Assembly: GCA_916610825.1 (NCBI GenBank)
Contig: OU744447.1
Coordinates: 2,592,146 to 2,656,145, forward strand
Direction of reading: 5' to 3'
DNA length: 64,000 nt
Origin: Haliclystus octoradiatus
Taxonomy: Eukaryota > Cnidaria > Staurozoa > Stauromedusae > Haliclystidae
In this document: piece after piece, positions 35,001 through 47,166 of the stretch
How positions within the stretch are numbered: position 1 is the stretch's first letter
Layout: the number at the start of each line of letters is the position of its first letter
Position numbers and translations under genes: made by a program
The notes under the pieces: model-generated
Told to the model about the DNA's origin: nothing
What the model saw: only the letters and a program-made list of their open reading frames with translations
The model's database searches: none

Positions 35001-35971
35001 TAGACTGGTTAAAAAAACTAAAAATTTGAAAGTTGAATTGTCTTCTCAATTTTATTGTTGCAGTGGGTAAGAAAATCATAAGTTCTAAATTTGGGTTCAA
35101 AATATATTGTGAACTGAGCACTCAATGCCCCTGTAAATTAATACACAAAGTCAATGGGGAAAACGCTCAAAAATCTCAAATAAATTTAATTAAATATCAG
35201 GAAGGTAGTTAATAAGTGTTTATGTCTATGTATGAAGGTAACAATCTCAAAAATACTACTGCGGTATTTCAAAGTCTACTGGTTGAGAACCTATAATGAA
35301 AATTTGTGTTCCAAAGTGATTCACTTGAAATATAAGGATTCCATTTTGACTTTGACAGATTATAGAAGTGAGTGGTTTTCTATAAAACTAAAATTAGGTT
35401 TTAAATGGAAAGGTGTTGACAGATTTAGTTTTCCTTGAACTTTAGATAATTGATATGCTCATATTTTCCAACAAAAAAGTACATAAACCACTGTCCACAT
35501 CAGTATTTTATTACAAACAGTTCCCAGCAATTATTTGACAAACAATAGTAAGTTTAAATTGACATCTGTCAACACCTCCACAGAACAGAAAACCACATAC
35601 TTTAACGATCTGTCAAAATCACAGTGGAAGCCATACATTCAAATGCATCACTTTGAAATACAAATTTTCAGTAGAGCTTCTCATCCAATAGACCTTTAAA
35701 TGTCACAGTAATATTTCTGAAATTGTTACCTTTACAGACCTTAAAAGTTATTCAAAAATACTCTACCGATATTTAATAATATTTTTTTTGAAATTTTTAT
35801 AAGTGTTTTGCCAATTGAGTTTGTGTAGTAATTTGAAGGGGGCATTGAGCACCAATTTTCCAACAGTTTTTGAACTCAAATTTTTCATTTATGATTTCTT
35901 ACCCATTTGAACAGTGAAATCAAGAATGCAATTCAAACTTTTTCAAACTTTCACTTTTGGACCGGTCTATA
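35001..35971. mobile_element. 971-bp foldback (palindromic) transposable element
   Basis: The whole element is one imperfect palindrome. The outer ends TAGACTGG/TAGACCGG are inverted, as are the inner landmarks: GGGTAAGAAA, GCTCAATGCCCC-type, AGGTAACAAT at 35237 against 35721-35731, and GGTGTTGACAGAT at 35413 against 35562-35574. About 115 bp of unpaired centre remains. By eye the arms are ~70% identical. GTATAA flanks both ends (34995-35000 and 35972-35977). Removing the element with one copy of GTATAA rejoins the LINE frame as KSY-T-RSFHLF, confirming the boundaries. No coding capacity. Confidence 0.9.
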
Positions 35972-35977
35972 GTATAA

Positions 35978-36735
35978 GATTTAGATGCAATAAAAGAGCA
36001 ATATTCACTCGGTTTGAAATTGTAAGAAAGAATTACCCCCAAGGTCATTCATTCTTGATGAGTGTTATAGAGTAATATTGGATAGTTGATAATCAGAAGG
36101 AAAAATATTTTTTGTGCCAATATTAACAACAGAACATTTATGATATGCATTTGACAGCTGCCAGCGAGCAGCCCAATCACAAAGAATATTCAAACTCTTT
36201 ACATAATCAGCATTGTCTGTATTGTTTTGTTTCTTGAGTAGTACAATTTCGTATCAGTGGCAAAGCAATTCAAACCGGTTAATCCTTCAATGACGTCTAC
36301 AATATCATCGATGAATAATGAAAAAATTAACGGGCCAAGAACGGATCCATGGGGAATTCTGCTCGTTACGTTCAAAAGCGGTGAATAATCATTATCTAAA
36401 TAAACCGATTGTGTTCTATAAGAAACAAAACATTGAATCCAATTGTGTAGCTCATAGCTAATTCCATATGAATTTATTTTCAATTTCAATTGTAGCTTGG
36501 AGTGACATGCTGTGTCGAATGCTTTAGCAAAATCAATATAAACACAATCTACTTGCATACTGTTGTTGACATGATTAATCCATTAACTAAGAGTATCCAA
36601 CAGCTGAGTACATGTGGAATGCTAAAACCCATAATGCGATGTTGTAATTAAATAGTTAAAATGAAGATAGTGTAGCATGGAATCAAGTACAATTCTTTCC
36701 ATTACTTTACATGCAGAATATTGATCCATCATTTG
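35978..36735 (-). pseudogene. LINE reverse transcriptase fragment
   Basis: Minus strand: CKVMERIVLDSMLHYL, a stretch with two stops, then from 36558 VDCVYIDFAKAFDTACHSKL (motif A), YRTQSVYLDND, SRIPHGSVLGPLIFSLFIDD and NCFATDTKLYY. The catalytic YADD box reads FATD, so one essential Asp is lost, and the PQG Gln is His. LNILCDWAARWQLS, CSVVNIG and MNDLGVILSYNFKPSEYCSF follow, to the foldback insertion. Same group as the 17225 element, but a separate copy. Confidence 0.85.
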
Positions 36736-37029
36736 ATCAATAATTTGATTTGATCTATATGATATAATCTATAACTTGAAATATTATAATGTATTTAGAA
36801 AGCGAGCAACCTCAGCGCGGGTTTGAATGTGAGTGATGCAATCCAATCAAATGTATATAAACTTTTCAAACAATCAAATAACAACATATTATTCTAACCA
36901 AAACATTCAACAAATAACAGTTAACTTGTTAACAAATTGCCCATTTTCAAGATGTGCAACATATATGTCGTAACGTTTTTATAAACTCTGAAAAGAGTTG
37001 CTATGTACATATAAATTATTTGTTTACAA
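36736..37029. other. Gene-free stretch
   Basis: About 300 bp of AT-rich sequence between the LINE fragment and the M tract. No features recognised. Confidence 0.5.
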
Positions 37030-37252
37030 TTTAGTATTATCATTTATATACATAATAATGTCTGTTTATTTCGATCTACTTATCACTTATAAACATAATA
37101 CTGTCTGTTTATATCTACTTATCTACTTATATTAATAATACTGTTTGTGTATATATCACAATATTTCGATATTTCTATTTCGATCACTTATCACTTATAT
37201 ACATAATACTGTCTGTTTATATATCACAATATTTCTATCACTTATATACATA
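37030..37252 (-). repeat. M minisatellite, inverted, preceding a forward B
   Basis: Four to five reversed M units (ACATAATACTGTCTGTTTAT) mixed with CACTTAT and ATCTACTTAT words. Here M is in the opposite orientation to the B module that follows at 37253, unlike the junctions at 8235 and 61131. Confidence 0.8.
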
Positions 37253-37941
37253 ACTAGCTATGAGTGTCGTCCATGATGGACCTTGAATGATAAAACTTTC
37301 AGATCACTTATAATTAAAAAATTGATTAAGCTGACTATCGCTGTATAATACGGAGTATGAACTCTGGAGGAGAACATCAGACACAATACGCATTGAAACG
37401 ATGTAGCATTAATCAATACATCTTAATCATTCCTTTAATAAAAATTCAATTTATTTCACATCAATTGAGTCGATTGAAATGTATTATTTAACGTAGCTTT
37501 GGCTACATAAAAAAACTTTATTTTATATGCTGAAAGGAGGCCAGAATACATTAATTATTAAAATTACAAATACTCAGTAAAATTTCGAAATCTGAAACTA
37601 TCCATAAAAAATCACTTCAAATCCGATCCGATCCGAAGACTTAAAATATTAACCCGAATCTGACCCGATATGATCGGATCGCGTTCGGTTCGAATTCATA
37701 AGTCTTTATTGCAATATATACAACACTAATGTGGTGTTCACAAAATAACGCCGTCAAGGTGTGGCCCGTCAAACTCGTGGCATTGCATGCAATATATTCA
37801 GTATTAAATTAACTTAGCTTCGACAAGACACATCGTCCACTAATTTCTGTTATTAAAACAAGATCAAACGATATCTTTTGTTAATTAACAATGATTTACT
37901 GCTTCATATTAAAAAAATAAGAAAAATCGTTGATAAAAGGT

Positions 37942-38014
37942 TGCCGAATGGCGGATTTGAACTGACGACCCTGATATTGTAATACCAGAACATTAACCAA
38001 TCGACACACTACCT
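37942..38014 (-). other. tRNA-like segment in B copy 3
   Basis: One of the better copies on the minus strand: CTCTGG/TTCTGG arm, TATTACAATA centre, GGGTCGTCAGTTCAAATCC around the B box, and GCCATTCGGCAACC at the 3' side followed by TTTT. Confidence 0.55.
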
Positions 38015-38253
38015 TACTTTCTGTTATCGGCGCTTTAACTGACGTGATCAACAAACCTACTGCTTCGACAACGTATTATTGAACAAGGCCGACCCACGCG
38101 CGTGTATTGAAAATCAAATTATATATATAATCTGAAAATATTATGATATGATACTATATGAGCCTATATATTTTTGATCTTTGCAATCTCAGCAAGTATG
38201 CCTGTGATTTTTATGGCGGTCTATCAAAATACTAAGAGTTCGTTGAAAATAAA

Positions 38254-38509
38254 TTAAATAAATAAATTATTTTATTATGTAAACAAAAATGTATAATATT
38301 ACGTAGTTTTTCATTTCTTACTTGTAAATTCCTGTTTCTTAATATACCTGTGATGAAATTGGAATACCTTTGTTTTGTTTTGAATAGTCTATTGTTCTAC
38401 TCTATTGTTCTATGATTCTATTGTTTTCTGTAGAACGGCCACTCTTATATAACGGCCAATTTCCGACCGGCTATTTAGTGGCCGTTATAGACAGATTTGA
38501 CTGTATATA
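38254..38509. mobile_element. Insert with a Tigger/pogo-like terminus inside B copy 3
   Basis: This 256-bp block is absent from other B copies. Its right end, reversed, reads CAGTCAAATCTGTCTATAAC and is followed by TA, as in pogo/Tigger-group elements, which begin CAGT and insert at TA. AACGGCCACT and AGTGGCCGTT at about 38435 and 38483 form a 10-bp inverted repeat. No matching left end is present. The ~85 bp of B on its left (38165-38253) is repeated on its right (38510-38592), so recombination between B copies rather than simple insertion probably created it. Confidence 0.6.
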
Positions 38510-39899
38510 TTTTTGATCTTTGCAATCTCAGCAAGCAGGCCTGTGATTTTCATGGCAGTCTATCAAAATACTAAGAGTTCGTTGAAAATAAAATTTTAAA
38601 AGTAAACAAAAGAAATGAAAAGTTGACCTCGTAGTGCTGCTTGTTATCAAATTTTCCCGAATAATAGCAACAACATTCTTTTAACATGAAATAAAATTCT
38701 ATAATAAATCGCTATACTAATTCGATATTGATATTATGTTATATCTTGTTGTCGATAATTCTACACGCTATACATTACAGATGTCGAATGAAACAAAAAA
38801 CAATTATGAATAAATTAGTTATTTTGATAGAAAAACGAAAACAACTCATTTTTCCAGATTCGTGATATGCATATTTATTCAGAGTTTATTGAAAAGGACG
38901 CGATAGTTTATAGAGTGGAAAAGTTTAGTGAAGCTTCAAAGATATAAAATACCATAGCCGATGGTAGTTTTCAAATCCTCATGTACTGATGTCTGATGAA
39001 AAGGATTTACTTATATAGAAATTGAATCTACTTTACCTTGCATTTGATCGCGATATGAAATGATCATTTTGTCAGAATTATTTCGAATAAAAGACAATTT
39101 ATATTTTACATTCTCCTTCGATAAAATATGGTTGTTAACTTATTATTGATTGGTGTATTAACTCAGAGAACCCGCTATTTTGTATTTAAATGTTGTTCGG
39201 AGATTATGCCGCTAGTATTGTTTTTATTTGGATCTCATTTGGCAAATGGTAAGTTATTTTTTAAGAAATATTGTTTGCTATGATCGATTATTTCATGCAA
39301 CCTTTTTCGCTTTTTATTTTTGTAACACAAGGTTTTGTTACACTCATCAAATTGTATTAACTATTGAAAAATGTTTTTGAATTATGCTTTTATGTTTTTA
39401 AAGTTGAAAGCCATTTTTGAACGTTGAAAATATTATAATTATTATTATTTATCACAAATCATACGCTCGATTCAATTTAACTTTGTTGAATTTGATATAC
39501 CTGAAATTAACTTTATTAAATGTTGATCAACGATAATAACAAGACACCGCTATTTTTATTCTCGAAACTGTAGTAACATACTGTGTCTTATTCTTAGAGC
39601 AAGTCAACAAAATGAAATTTTAATTTTAATCGATGCTTACAATTCCTTCGTTAATTATGGAAGCAAAATCTGAAAATAAATGATTGCCTGCTCAAAACCA
39701 AAAGATTCATATTTTTATATTAAATAATAAATTATAGAAATACTTTTGTGCAATGCCTTGATTAATTCTAAACTCTATTATTATATACTGTAGACAGATA
39801 ATCTATTCGAAATTTGAATATTTTTCGAATTGGTCGAACGCCAACGTCATTTTGAAAATTCTTGCAAGTTAATTTGTTTTTATGCCCCGCGATAGATTA

Positions 39900-40146
39900 T
39901 TCATTTCAAAACAGATTGTTTGCTCAGTGTTCTCACAAATTATATATCAAAATAGCCTTTTTAAAAGTGAAATGTTTTGTATCTTGATTTTGAGAAAAGT
40001 AACGGCATTTTGTTTCATTAATAAATTAATTTAAGACCTAAAGTCTCTTTAATTTCATAGCGTTTGTGCCGCGCTATTGCTGATATCAACACTACATGAA
40101 ATAGGTCAACGTTTCTTTGATTTCAAAACATATTTTGTCTGGCCTA
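39900..40146 (+). repeat. A module, forward copy 3, left part
   Basis: The first ~247 bp of A, ending TTTTGTCTGGCCTA. The rest (TAGTTATACTGG...) is found at 53391. The TA is present on both sides of the 13-kb element between them. Confidence 0.9.
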
Positions 40147-40886
40147 CACTCTTAAAACTAAAGGTGTAAAAGCGCAGTTTTTGGGGTATAAATGCAAAAA
40201 CGAAGGGGTTTGAATGCCATTCGCACGCTTTCTGTTGCATTTACCCGCTTTTTCTGAAAATTTTACCTTAGATCATGCATTTTACACCGCTTTCACACTA
40301 TTGACCTCGTTTGGAGATTAGGCGCGGCTTGCAAAATCGTTACAGAATTTTGAAAATGGCGAAGACGAATTGTGAACTTTTCAATATATCAAAAAAGTTA
40401 TTATAATTTGAATCGTTTAAGACGTTGTTGTATATCCTATCTTATTACAATGGTTTTGAAAGTTCTGGTTTCATGTGCAGTGCTATTTATGGTTTATTGA
40501 CATGGTTTATGTTGAAACGTATTTGCCTGAAACGGAAAGAATATAGGAACACAAATTCCAACGAAGTTTCAAGCCTGGCCTAAACATTTCAACAGTTAAT
40601 AGGCTACACACAGCGATTACAAGCTGATTTTGAAAATGAGAAATGCAATTTGTATGATATTACTTGCTGCATGACCCACTTGCAACAATTCTAGAGGGGC
40701 TACTAGTCTAACCTGGACTACAGAACAGGAAGCTATGCTTACAGGCCGAAAGTGAATTTGTCTCTCGCTTTTACATTTTATTTGTATGGAATTTTAAAGG
40801 TAAGCAACTTTCTTTCAGACCTGGAAAGAAGCTTGTTAATCACATCATATACTAATTACTTGCTAACTGTTTTTATTTGTACACAG

Positions 40887-42852
40887 TTAGAATGCTCTGA
40901 CTTGGCATCGCGGTAGCTAAAACAGAGATCAGATATATATTGCTAATTGGATGCCGGACTACGACTGAGACTAGATTATGTAGGCTTTCAGACCAGAAAG
41001 TGATCGACAGATTTGAAAGGCAAGCATATATATATATATATATATATATATTTTACTTGAATTTGGATGATTGATTGGTATTTTACAATATTATATAGTA
41101 ATTCATCTCAATGTTTTGATTCCCAGGCCCAATCAAAGAAAGCTATATCATAACATCCATTGTAGTACACCATGTGCCAAAAACTCATGGGGTATCGGTA
41201 AGTGTGAACTTTCTTACCCTATCATATGTAAATCAGAAATGGAATGCATTGAAGGATACGATGATGAAATTATTCTTGGCAGTTACTTTAATTTATTGAT
41301 CAAATGACATAAGATTATATATACTCAATACTAGATTACTATAACTCATAAGTACTTGCTTCATAGACTTGATAAACTTCACTGTAATAGTAGGCTACTT
41401 GTAGACTCAATTATTCTCTCATATCATTCAAGGGCCTATGGGACAGCTAAAATATATTGGACGGCTTTAATAGCTATAGCTATACAGATCAGAATAATAT
41501 TTATGAAATATTATAGTATTGTCATTTATAGAATTGAAACAAAGATGATGCAAAAGCCATTTGCCTCATGGTTGTTTCAATTGTATATTATGCTCTGTTT
41601 TGACAAACATTGAGCACTCCCACATACACATGTTTACCTCATATTACATTACAGTAATGCAATTTATTATTATTTTTTTGATTTTTGTGAAACTTACTAT
41701 ATTGTATTGTTATTACTATCATTATCACATCTATATAGTCAATTATGGCTTATTCATCAATATTCAAAATATTAGTAACATTGAAATTAAATCGACATGA
41801 TATACAAAGGCATGATAATATATCTATGATAATAATCTGGATCTCCAAATATTTTTCATGGCTGCTTAATTCATCTATACCACTGTAATGTATAATTCTT
41901 AACATCAATCAGCTGAGTTAGACCTATATTTTCATGTTGTATTTTTTCGTTTACAGCTTGCGGTATCTCTTCATTGATCATATTTTTCCAATTTATCCGC
42001 ATGAAAAACTATATAACCACTAGCAAGCCAGACCAAATAAAATCAGATTATACTATTGCTTGGATGTCAGGTGAACACGATTACCAATATCGTAAATTAT
42101 CTGTAAGTACCTCTTGATATCCTCATATACGGTCAAACCTGCTTTTAATCCTTGAATGACTAAAACAGTTTATTCTTCTGAGTCTAAACCAGTTTTTTCT
42201 TTCAAATGAACCCTAATGAATCTAATTGCTGGTTGTTATATACAGGTTTCACTTCATAAACACTTTAGCTGACCACTTTGTCAGCAGTGCTTAATTTTTC
42301 AAAATAGCATGGCATTATAGAATATGGCCTTGGTTCCTAATTATCTACCACTGAATTTTATCTTAATTACATTGTACATTATTAAAATTACATATAGAGT
42401 AGTAATAACACCTACAATGCTCCAACCTATTCATTTGCCATCTATGATATATGTATCAAATTTAGTTTAGAGATTGATATAAATACAGAATGTTCATGTT
42501 CCAAATTTCCAATCCTATATTTTACCATTTTATGTAAATTTCACTATTACAATTTCCCATTCCTAAATCCATGTGTAGTTGAAGTTTCATGCTTCTATGT
42601 CAACTATGTCTATAAGAGTGTGTTGACAGTGACCAACATTGGCTACTAATTATATCCATCTGTGTCATTAAAACTGAGTTGCTTGTGAATACACTTGTTT
42701 CACACGTTTGAAATTTTATTATAATTGTTTTTAATTTTCTTTTCATTTTTCATCTCCAGATTATTACATTTACTCAAACCACTGTACTGTACATCTACAC
42801 GAGGAATCGTTTTTATCTAAGTGGGATCTTATATTTACGCTCTGGTCTATAG
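40887..42852 (+). CDS. Possible spliced gene: exons 40887-41019, 41127-41197, 41957-42102, 42760-42852
   Basis: Four putative exons with good sites: acceptors TTTGTACACAG, TTGATTCCCAG, TTTCGTTTACAG and TTTTTCATCTCCAG; donors GAAAG|GCAAGC (a GC donor), ATCG|GTAAGT and TCT|GTAAGT. Phases agree across all three junctions and keep one frame open for about 140 codons (from after a TGA in the first exon, through KVIDRFER, PNQRKLYHN, CGISSLI, DYTIAWMSGEHDYQYRKLS, to TFTQTTVLYIYTRN and a stop at 42850-42852). The only ATG in that frame is in the third exon (FIRMKNYITT), giving a 64-residue product if used. AATAAA near 43012 could be the polyadenylation signal. No domain is recognised. It could equally be a non-coding transcript or chance. 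Confidence 0.3.
41024..41052 (+). repeat. (TA)n microsatellite
   Basis: An uninterrupted alternating AT run of about 14 dinucleotides, located in the putative intron of the candidate spliced gene. Confidence 0.9.
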
Positions 42853-43344
42853 TTCAATTTCCATTTAATTTATTCTACACTTTTGAATTCAATGCAATTG
42901 TAAAAGTTTTTAAAAGAAATCTATAACAATCACAGGAACATTTTCTGGCCTGTTAATTGATCAGTAATGCAATTATTCAAAATTGATACAGTACTAGCTG
43001 CTTACCTGAACAATAAAAATTATTACTGGTTGTAAAAAGAACTGCTAACTAAATTATTTAATTCTGTAATGGGATGTATATTGTATATATCATAACATGT
43101 ATGCTTACAATTTTCACTTGAACATATTATTATAATCGTAGTATACCATTTCTGCAAATTAAATGCTTCAATAAGAATATTGAATGTTATCATTATCTGC
43201 TGCCATTTGCAATACTATGTACCGCATCAGCTTAAATAATACTATTTGTATCATGATTTCAACTGCGAATACGAAAGCAATGCCAAACAAACATTTCCTG
43301 TAAAAGTACGGTCAATTTGAGAAATATTTAGGATTGCATTTTCA

Positions 43345-43455
43345 ACTTGTAGGGTAGTGCATTTACACCCAGTAGGGGTGTACATTTACACCCCTAAGGT
43401 GTAAATGCAAAAATTAGGGGTAAATTTTTTGTATTTGCATTTACACCTACAGTGT
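43345..43455. repeat. Cluster of GTGTAAATGC-type inverted and direct motifs
   Basis: GCATTTACACC and its reverse complement GGTGTAAATGC recur five times here with AGGGGT and ACCCCT. The same words occur just inside both ends of the 40147-53390 element (GGGGTATAAATGC near 40187). The cluster ends CCTACAGTG, which reversed (CACTGTAGGTGTAAATGC) resembles the element ends. It may be a former right end or subterminal transposase-binding repeats. Confidence 0.6.
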
Positions 43456-43475
43456 TATTTAGTTGGTATATCTAG

Positions 43476-43887
43476 AGTGTTATTTAGTGGATTTATCGTT
43501 TTATATCAATATTATTTTGCTGTCTCTACCAATCATTCATTCTCCTATCTGTCGTTTGACTGCTTAATAACATCGTCAGAATTGGATTTTTGTATGAGTT
43601 GGTATTTCTACAGTGTTATTTAGTGGATTTGTCGTTTCATATCAATATTATTTTGCGGTTTCTACCAAACATTCATTCTCCTATCTGTCGTTTGACTGCT
43701 TAATAACATCGTCAGACTTGGATTTATTTATGAGTTGGTATATCTACATTGTTATTTAGTGGATCTATCGTTTTATATCAATGTTATTATGCTGTCTCTA
43801 TAGACCAAACATTCATTTTCCTATCTGGCGTTTGACTTCCTGATAACATCGTCAGATTTTGGTTAGTTTATGAGTTGATACTTATAG
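43476..43887 (+). repeat. Three 136-140 bp monomers in the LINE 5' region
   Basis: Units begin at 43476, 43612 and 43748 (136, 136 and 140 bp), each starting AGTGTTATTTAGTGGAT or a close variant and containing CATTCATTCTCCTATCTGTC. A truncated unit precedes them at 43451. Tandem monomers in LINE 5' UTRs usually act as promoter units, so they are likely the internal promoter here. Confidence 0.85.
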
Positions 43888-44036
43888 TTGGCAACTGCAT
43901 TATTGGAAATTGATAAATCTCAAATCCTATTATCTTTATGTTCTTTAACATGTTTAACAATATGTGTATATATATCTGATTTCTCAACATTTGAAGCAAT
44001 GGAATATGATTCAGCGTAACAGCTTTCAACACAGCT

Positions 44037-46924
44037 ATGCCTGTTGACAGTGTCCAATTTAGAGTAAACATTGATGTTTTCAACTCCTCTTCATTTTACA
44101 CAGTCTCACAATCAACAGACACCAAACTAAAATATCATGCGATAAATCTAATCATTCATTTCATCTCAAATCTGCTACATCATGTAACACTCTTGATAAC
44201 CCTATCAGTTGATATCCACCCAAATCCTGGCCCAACAGCCATAGAAATCATCACATGGTACTGCAACAGTTTAGGTAAAAAGATTGATGAAGTAGATCGA
44301 ATTATTACAGGCCTTCAAAATTGCGTAATAGGTATATGTGAAACTAAACTAAATCAGCGCATATCAAGCAATCAACTTGCAATACCAGGATTCACACTTT
44401 ACCGTAAAGACAGGTCAAACAGCACAGCAGGGGGAGGACTAGCATATTACATAAGCGATAACCTGCAATGCAGGAGAAGGCACTCTTGGGAATCAGAGTC
44501 TATTGAAGTTCTTGTCATAGATATCAAAACTGCTGACAAAACAATATCAATTATATTGACATATCGGCCACCTAGTTTTTCCGCAGTTGAATATTACAAC
44601 GCACTCAGTCAAGTAACAGAGAATATATTACGTCAAAGGTCACATATCATTATTATTGGAGACCTCAATAGCAATCTTAGAGACAACAATGACGAACCTG
44701 CAGCATGTAAGCTAAGAACATTTATGAGCGACTTTGCCTTGACAAACTTGATAACCGAAATAACAAGGCCAGTATCAGGTACCTCGATTGACGTCATATT
44801 GAGCTCAAACCCTCAGCAATTCACAGAAACTAAAACCGTCCCAAACGGCGCATCTGACCATGTTGTATGTAGAACCAAATGCTACTCAAAAATGAAAAAG
44901 GAAGTTCCGAAGAAAATAACTTATCGTAGAACTAAATCCACAAACTTTGAACATTTAAACGAAGAACTTTCAGATATAAATTGGGAAGGTACCTATATCG
45001 GTGCTAATGGGACTTTAAATTCTGCAGACCAGACATGGAACATATGGTTTAGTAAGATCATGAAAATAATTGACCAGCACGCACCCCTCAAAACTCGCCT
45101 TTTAAAAGCAGCTCGTCCTCCATGGATAAACTCTGAGATTGAAAAAGCAACTCGTCTGCGAGACACATATTCCAAAGATCAAGGCACAACAAAATCAAAA
45201 CTCATTTTTGCCAAACAACGGAATGCTGTAATGACTCTAAAGAGGAATGCAATGAAGAATTCTCTCTCACAAACATCAAAAAGTTCACCAAAATTTTTCC
45301 ACCAAACCCTCCAGAGACTTACAGGAATAGGAAAGAAATCCAGCACCTCAGTCAAACGCCTACTAGACAACGGAAAGCTAATATCAGACAGTGCGGAAAT
45401 CGCAGATACATTTTTCAACTACTTCAGCGATATCATTCCTCCTTCCAAACAATGGAGTAAAACCGATCTCAATAACCACTTAAGTATGCGATTGACATCA
45501 AGTTTCACCTTCAGATATGCCAATGACGAAGAAGTATGGAACATCGTCAACTCAATTGACAATCACAAATCTTCGGGGCCTGATCAACTATCATCTGCTC
45601 TCCTCAAAAAAATCCTCCCTAGTCTTTCTATTCCGATCACAGACCTCTACAACCATCTGATCACTGTTGGTGAAACCCCAATATACTGGAAATATGGCTT
45701 AGTCACTCCAATCTTCAAACGAGATGACCCTACTAAGAAAGAAAACTATCGCCCTGTCACCATACTATCCCACCTCTCAAAATCTTTTGAGAAAGTCCTT
45801 TCAAAGCAGCTACAAGATCATTTCAACAAGATACTACCATGTGATATGTTTGGTTTCCTCAAAGGTCATTGTCCAGAAACTGGTGGAATAATGCTTGTCA
45901 ATGATTGTCAGACAGCAAAAGAAAATAAATTACACACAGTACTGGTTTCTTTAGACCTCTCAAAGGCATTCGACATGGTAGATCATAAAATTTTGCTAAA
46001 GAAACTGGAAGCATACAATCTCTGCCCATCTAGCCTGAAACTTATGGCGAGTTACCTCACTGAGCGCACCCAAGTAGCAAAAATATGTGGTTCACATCAA
46101 GAAAATTTCCAGTTACCCGAGGGGTACCTCAAGGTTCCATCTTGTCACCCGTTTTATTCAACATCTACGTTGCTGATCTATCTTGGCTCGACATCAATGC
46201 TTCATTACTAAGATATGCTGATGACACTACTGTCTACTACTCATCGAAGTCAAAAGCCTATGCCGTTGAGACGTTGAACAAGGACCTTGAAAACGTAACA
46301 AATTGGTTCCATGAAAATTGCCTTCATCTCAACCCAAAAAAATCACAAGCAATATTGATCCAGTCTCACTCATCTACCGGTCTTATCACATCACAAGTTA
46401 AAATGAAATCTAACCTCATTGAGTGGTCCGATTCCATTAAACTCCTTGGAATAATCATTGATAAGCACATAAGCATGAAAGAGCACGCACAGAGCTGCAT
46501 GAAAAAGTTTAACCTATGTTTACATCGGCTTCGTCAAATCAGAGGCACACTTAACTTTCCTATGTCCATCAACTTATACAAAACATACCTCAGGCCACAT
46601 CTTGAATACTGTAGCACCTTATTCACTGTATTGTCATTCACTAACCAACAGAAGCTGGAAAATTTACAGATATCAGCTATAAGGCAGCTCAACTCCAGTG
46701 CCAGCACAAAAACAATTGATCAAAACATCAAAAACAACAAATTATTGGACAGCCTATTAGTTAGGCGAACAGCACGCAAATTAATCATTGTTCATCAAGC
46801 TATAACAACATCAACACCTAAGCTAATGAGCAATCTATTTAAGACAGTCAAAAGCAAGTATTCTCTTCGAGGGCCATTTAGAATTCAGACACAAAAAAAT
46901 AAGACCGAAGAAAAAAGAAAATAA
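44037..46924 (+). pseudogene. LINE ORF: 2A-like motif, endonuclease, reverse transcriptase; one frameshift
   Basis: ATG at 44037 opens 724 codons. Residues about 52-66 read LLITLSVDIHPNPGP, resembling a 2A ribosome-skipping motif (NPG|P) with His where the consensus has Glu. The EEP endonuclease follows (ICETKLNQ, AGGGLAYYISDN, IIGDLNSNL, GTSIDVILSS, SDHVVCRTK). The RT has GPDQLSSALL, YRPVTILSHLSKSFEKVL, VSLDLSKAFDMVDH and, in the next frame after a one-base shift near 46112, TRGVPQGSILSPVLFNIYV and LRYADDTTVYYSS, then YLRPHLEYC, ending at 46924. All catalytic Asp residues are present. A single lesion in ~960 codons makes this the best preserved LINE in the window. Confidence 0.9.
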
Positions 46925-47166
46925 CTTGTTGCAACCGGAACAAGGTTATGGCGATCCACGCCAGATTCAATAAAAGAACTGAAAGGAAAAGGACTCAACA
47001 AATCAATCCTTGAAACCACTAGAGCGATGGAGAGTAAAGGCAACCTATTAGAACGATGTTACCAGTAAATCACAGAAAATAAATGTAATGTTAAAAATTA
47101 TTTATGTAAATCGTAGTTTTGAACTCTGTATAAGCCTATTTGTTGTAATTTGTAACACTGTAATTA

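Larger units (their letters stand above)
37253..39899 (+). repeat. B module, forward copy 3, with internal insertion
   Basis: Starts ACTAGCTATGAGTG and ends at the A start at 39900. It matches B throughout except for the extra block at 38254-38509, after which ~85 bp of B is repeated. Confidence 0.85.
43476..47166 (+). mobile_element. Nearly complete Jockey/CR1-group LINE with 5' monomers
   Basis: The element consists of a tandem-repeat 5' region (three monomers), a short leader, an endonuclease/RT reading frame (44037-46924, one frameshift) and a 3' UTR ending in TTGTAA-type repeats (TTGTAATTTGTAACACTGTAA near 47140-47165). TTGTAA tails are common in this LINE group. It lies inside the TA-flanked element. 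Confidence 0.8.

Noticed and set aside
43868..44083. 71-codon minus-strand frame at the LINE start
   Set aside because: Antisense to the LINE leader, no domain.
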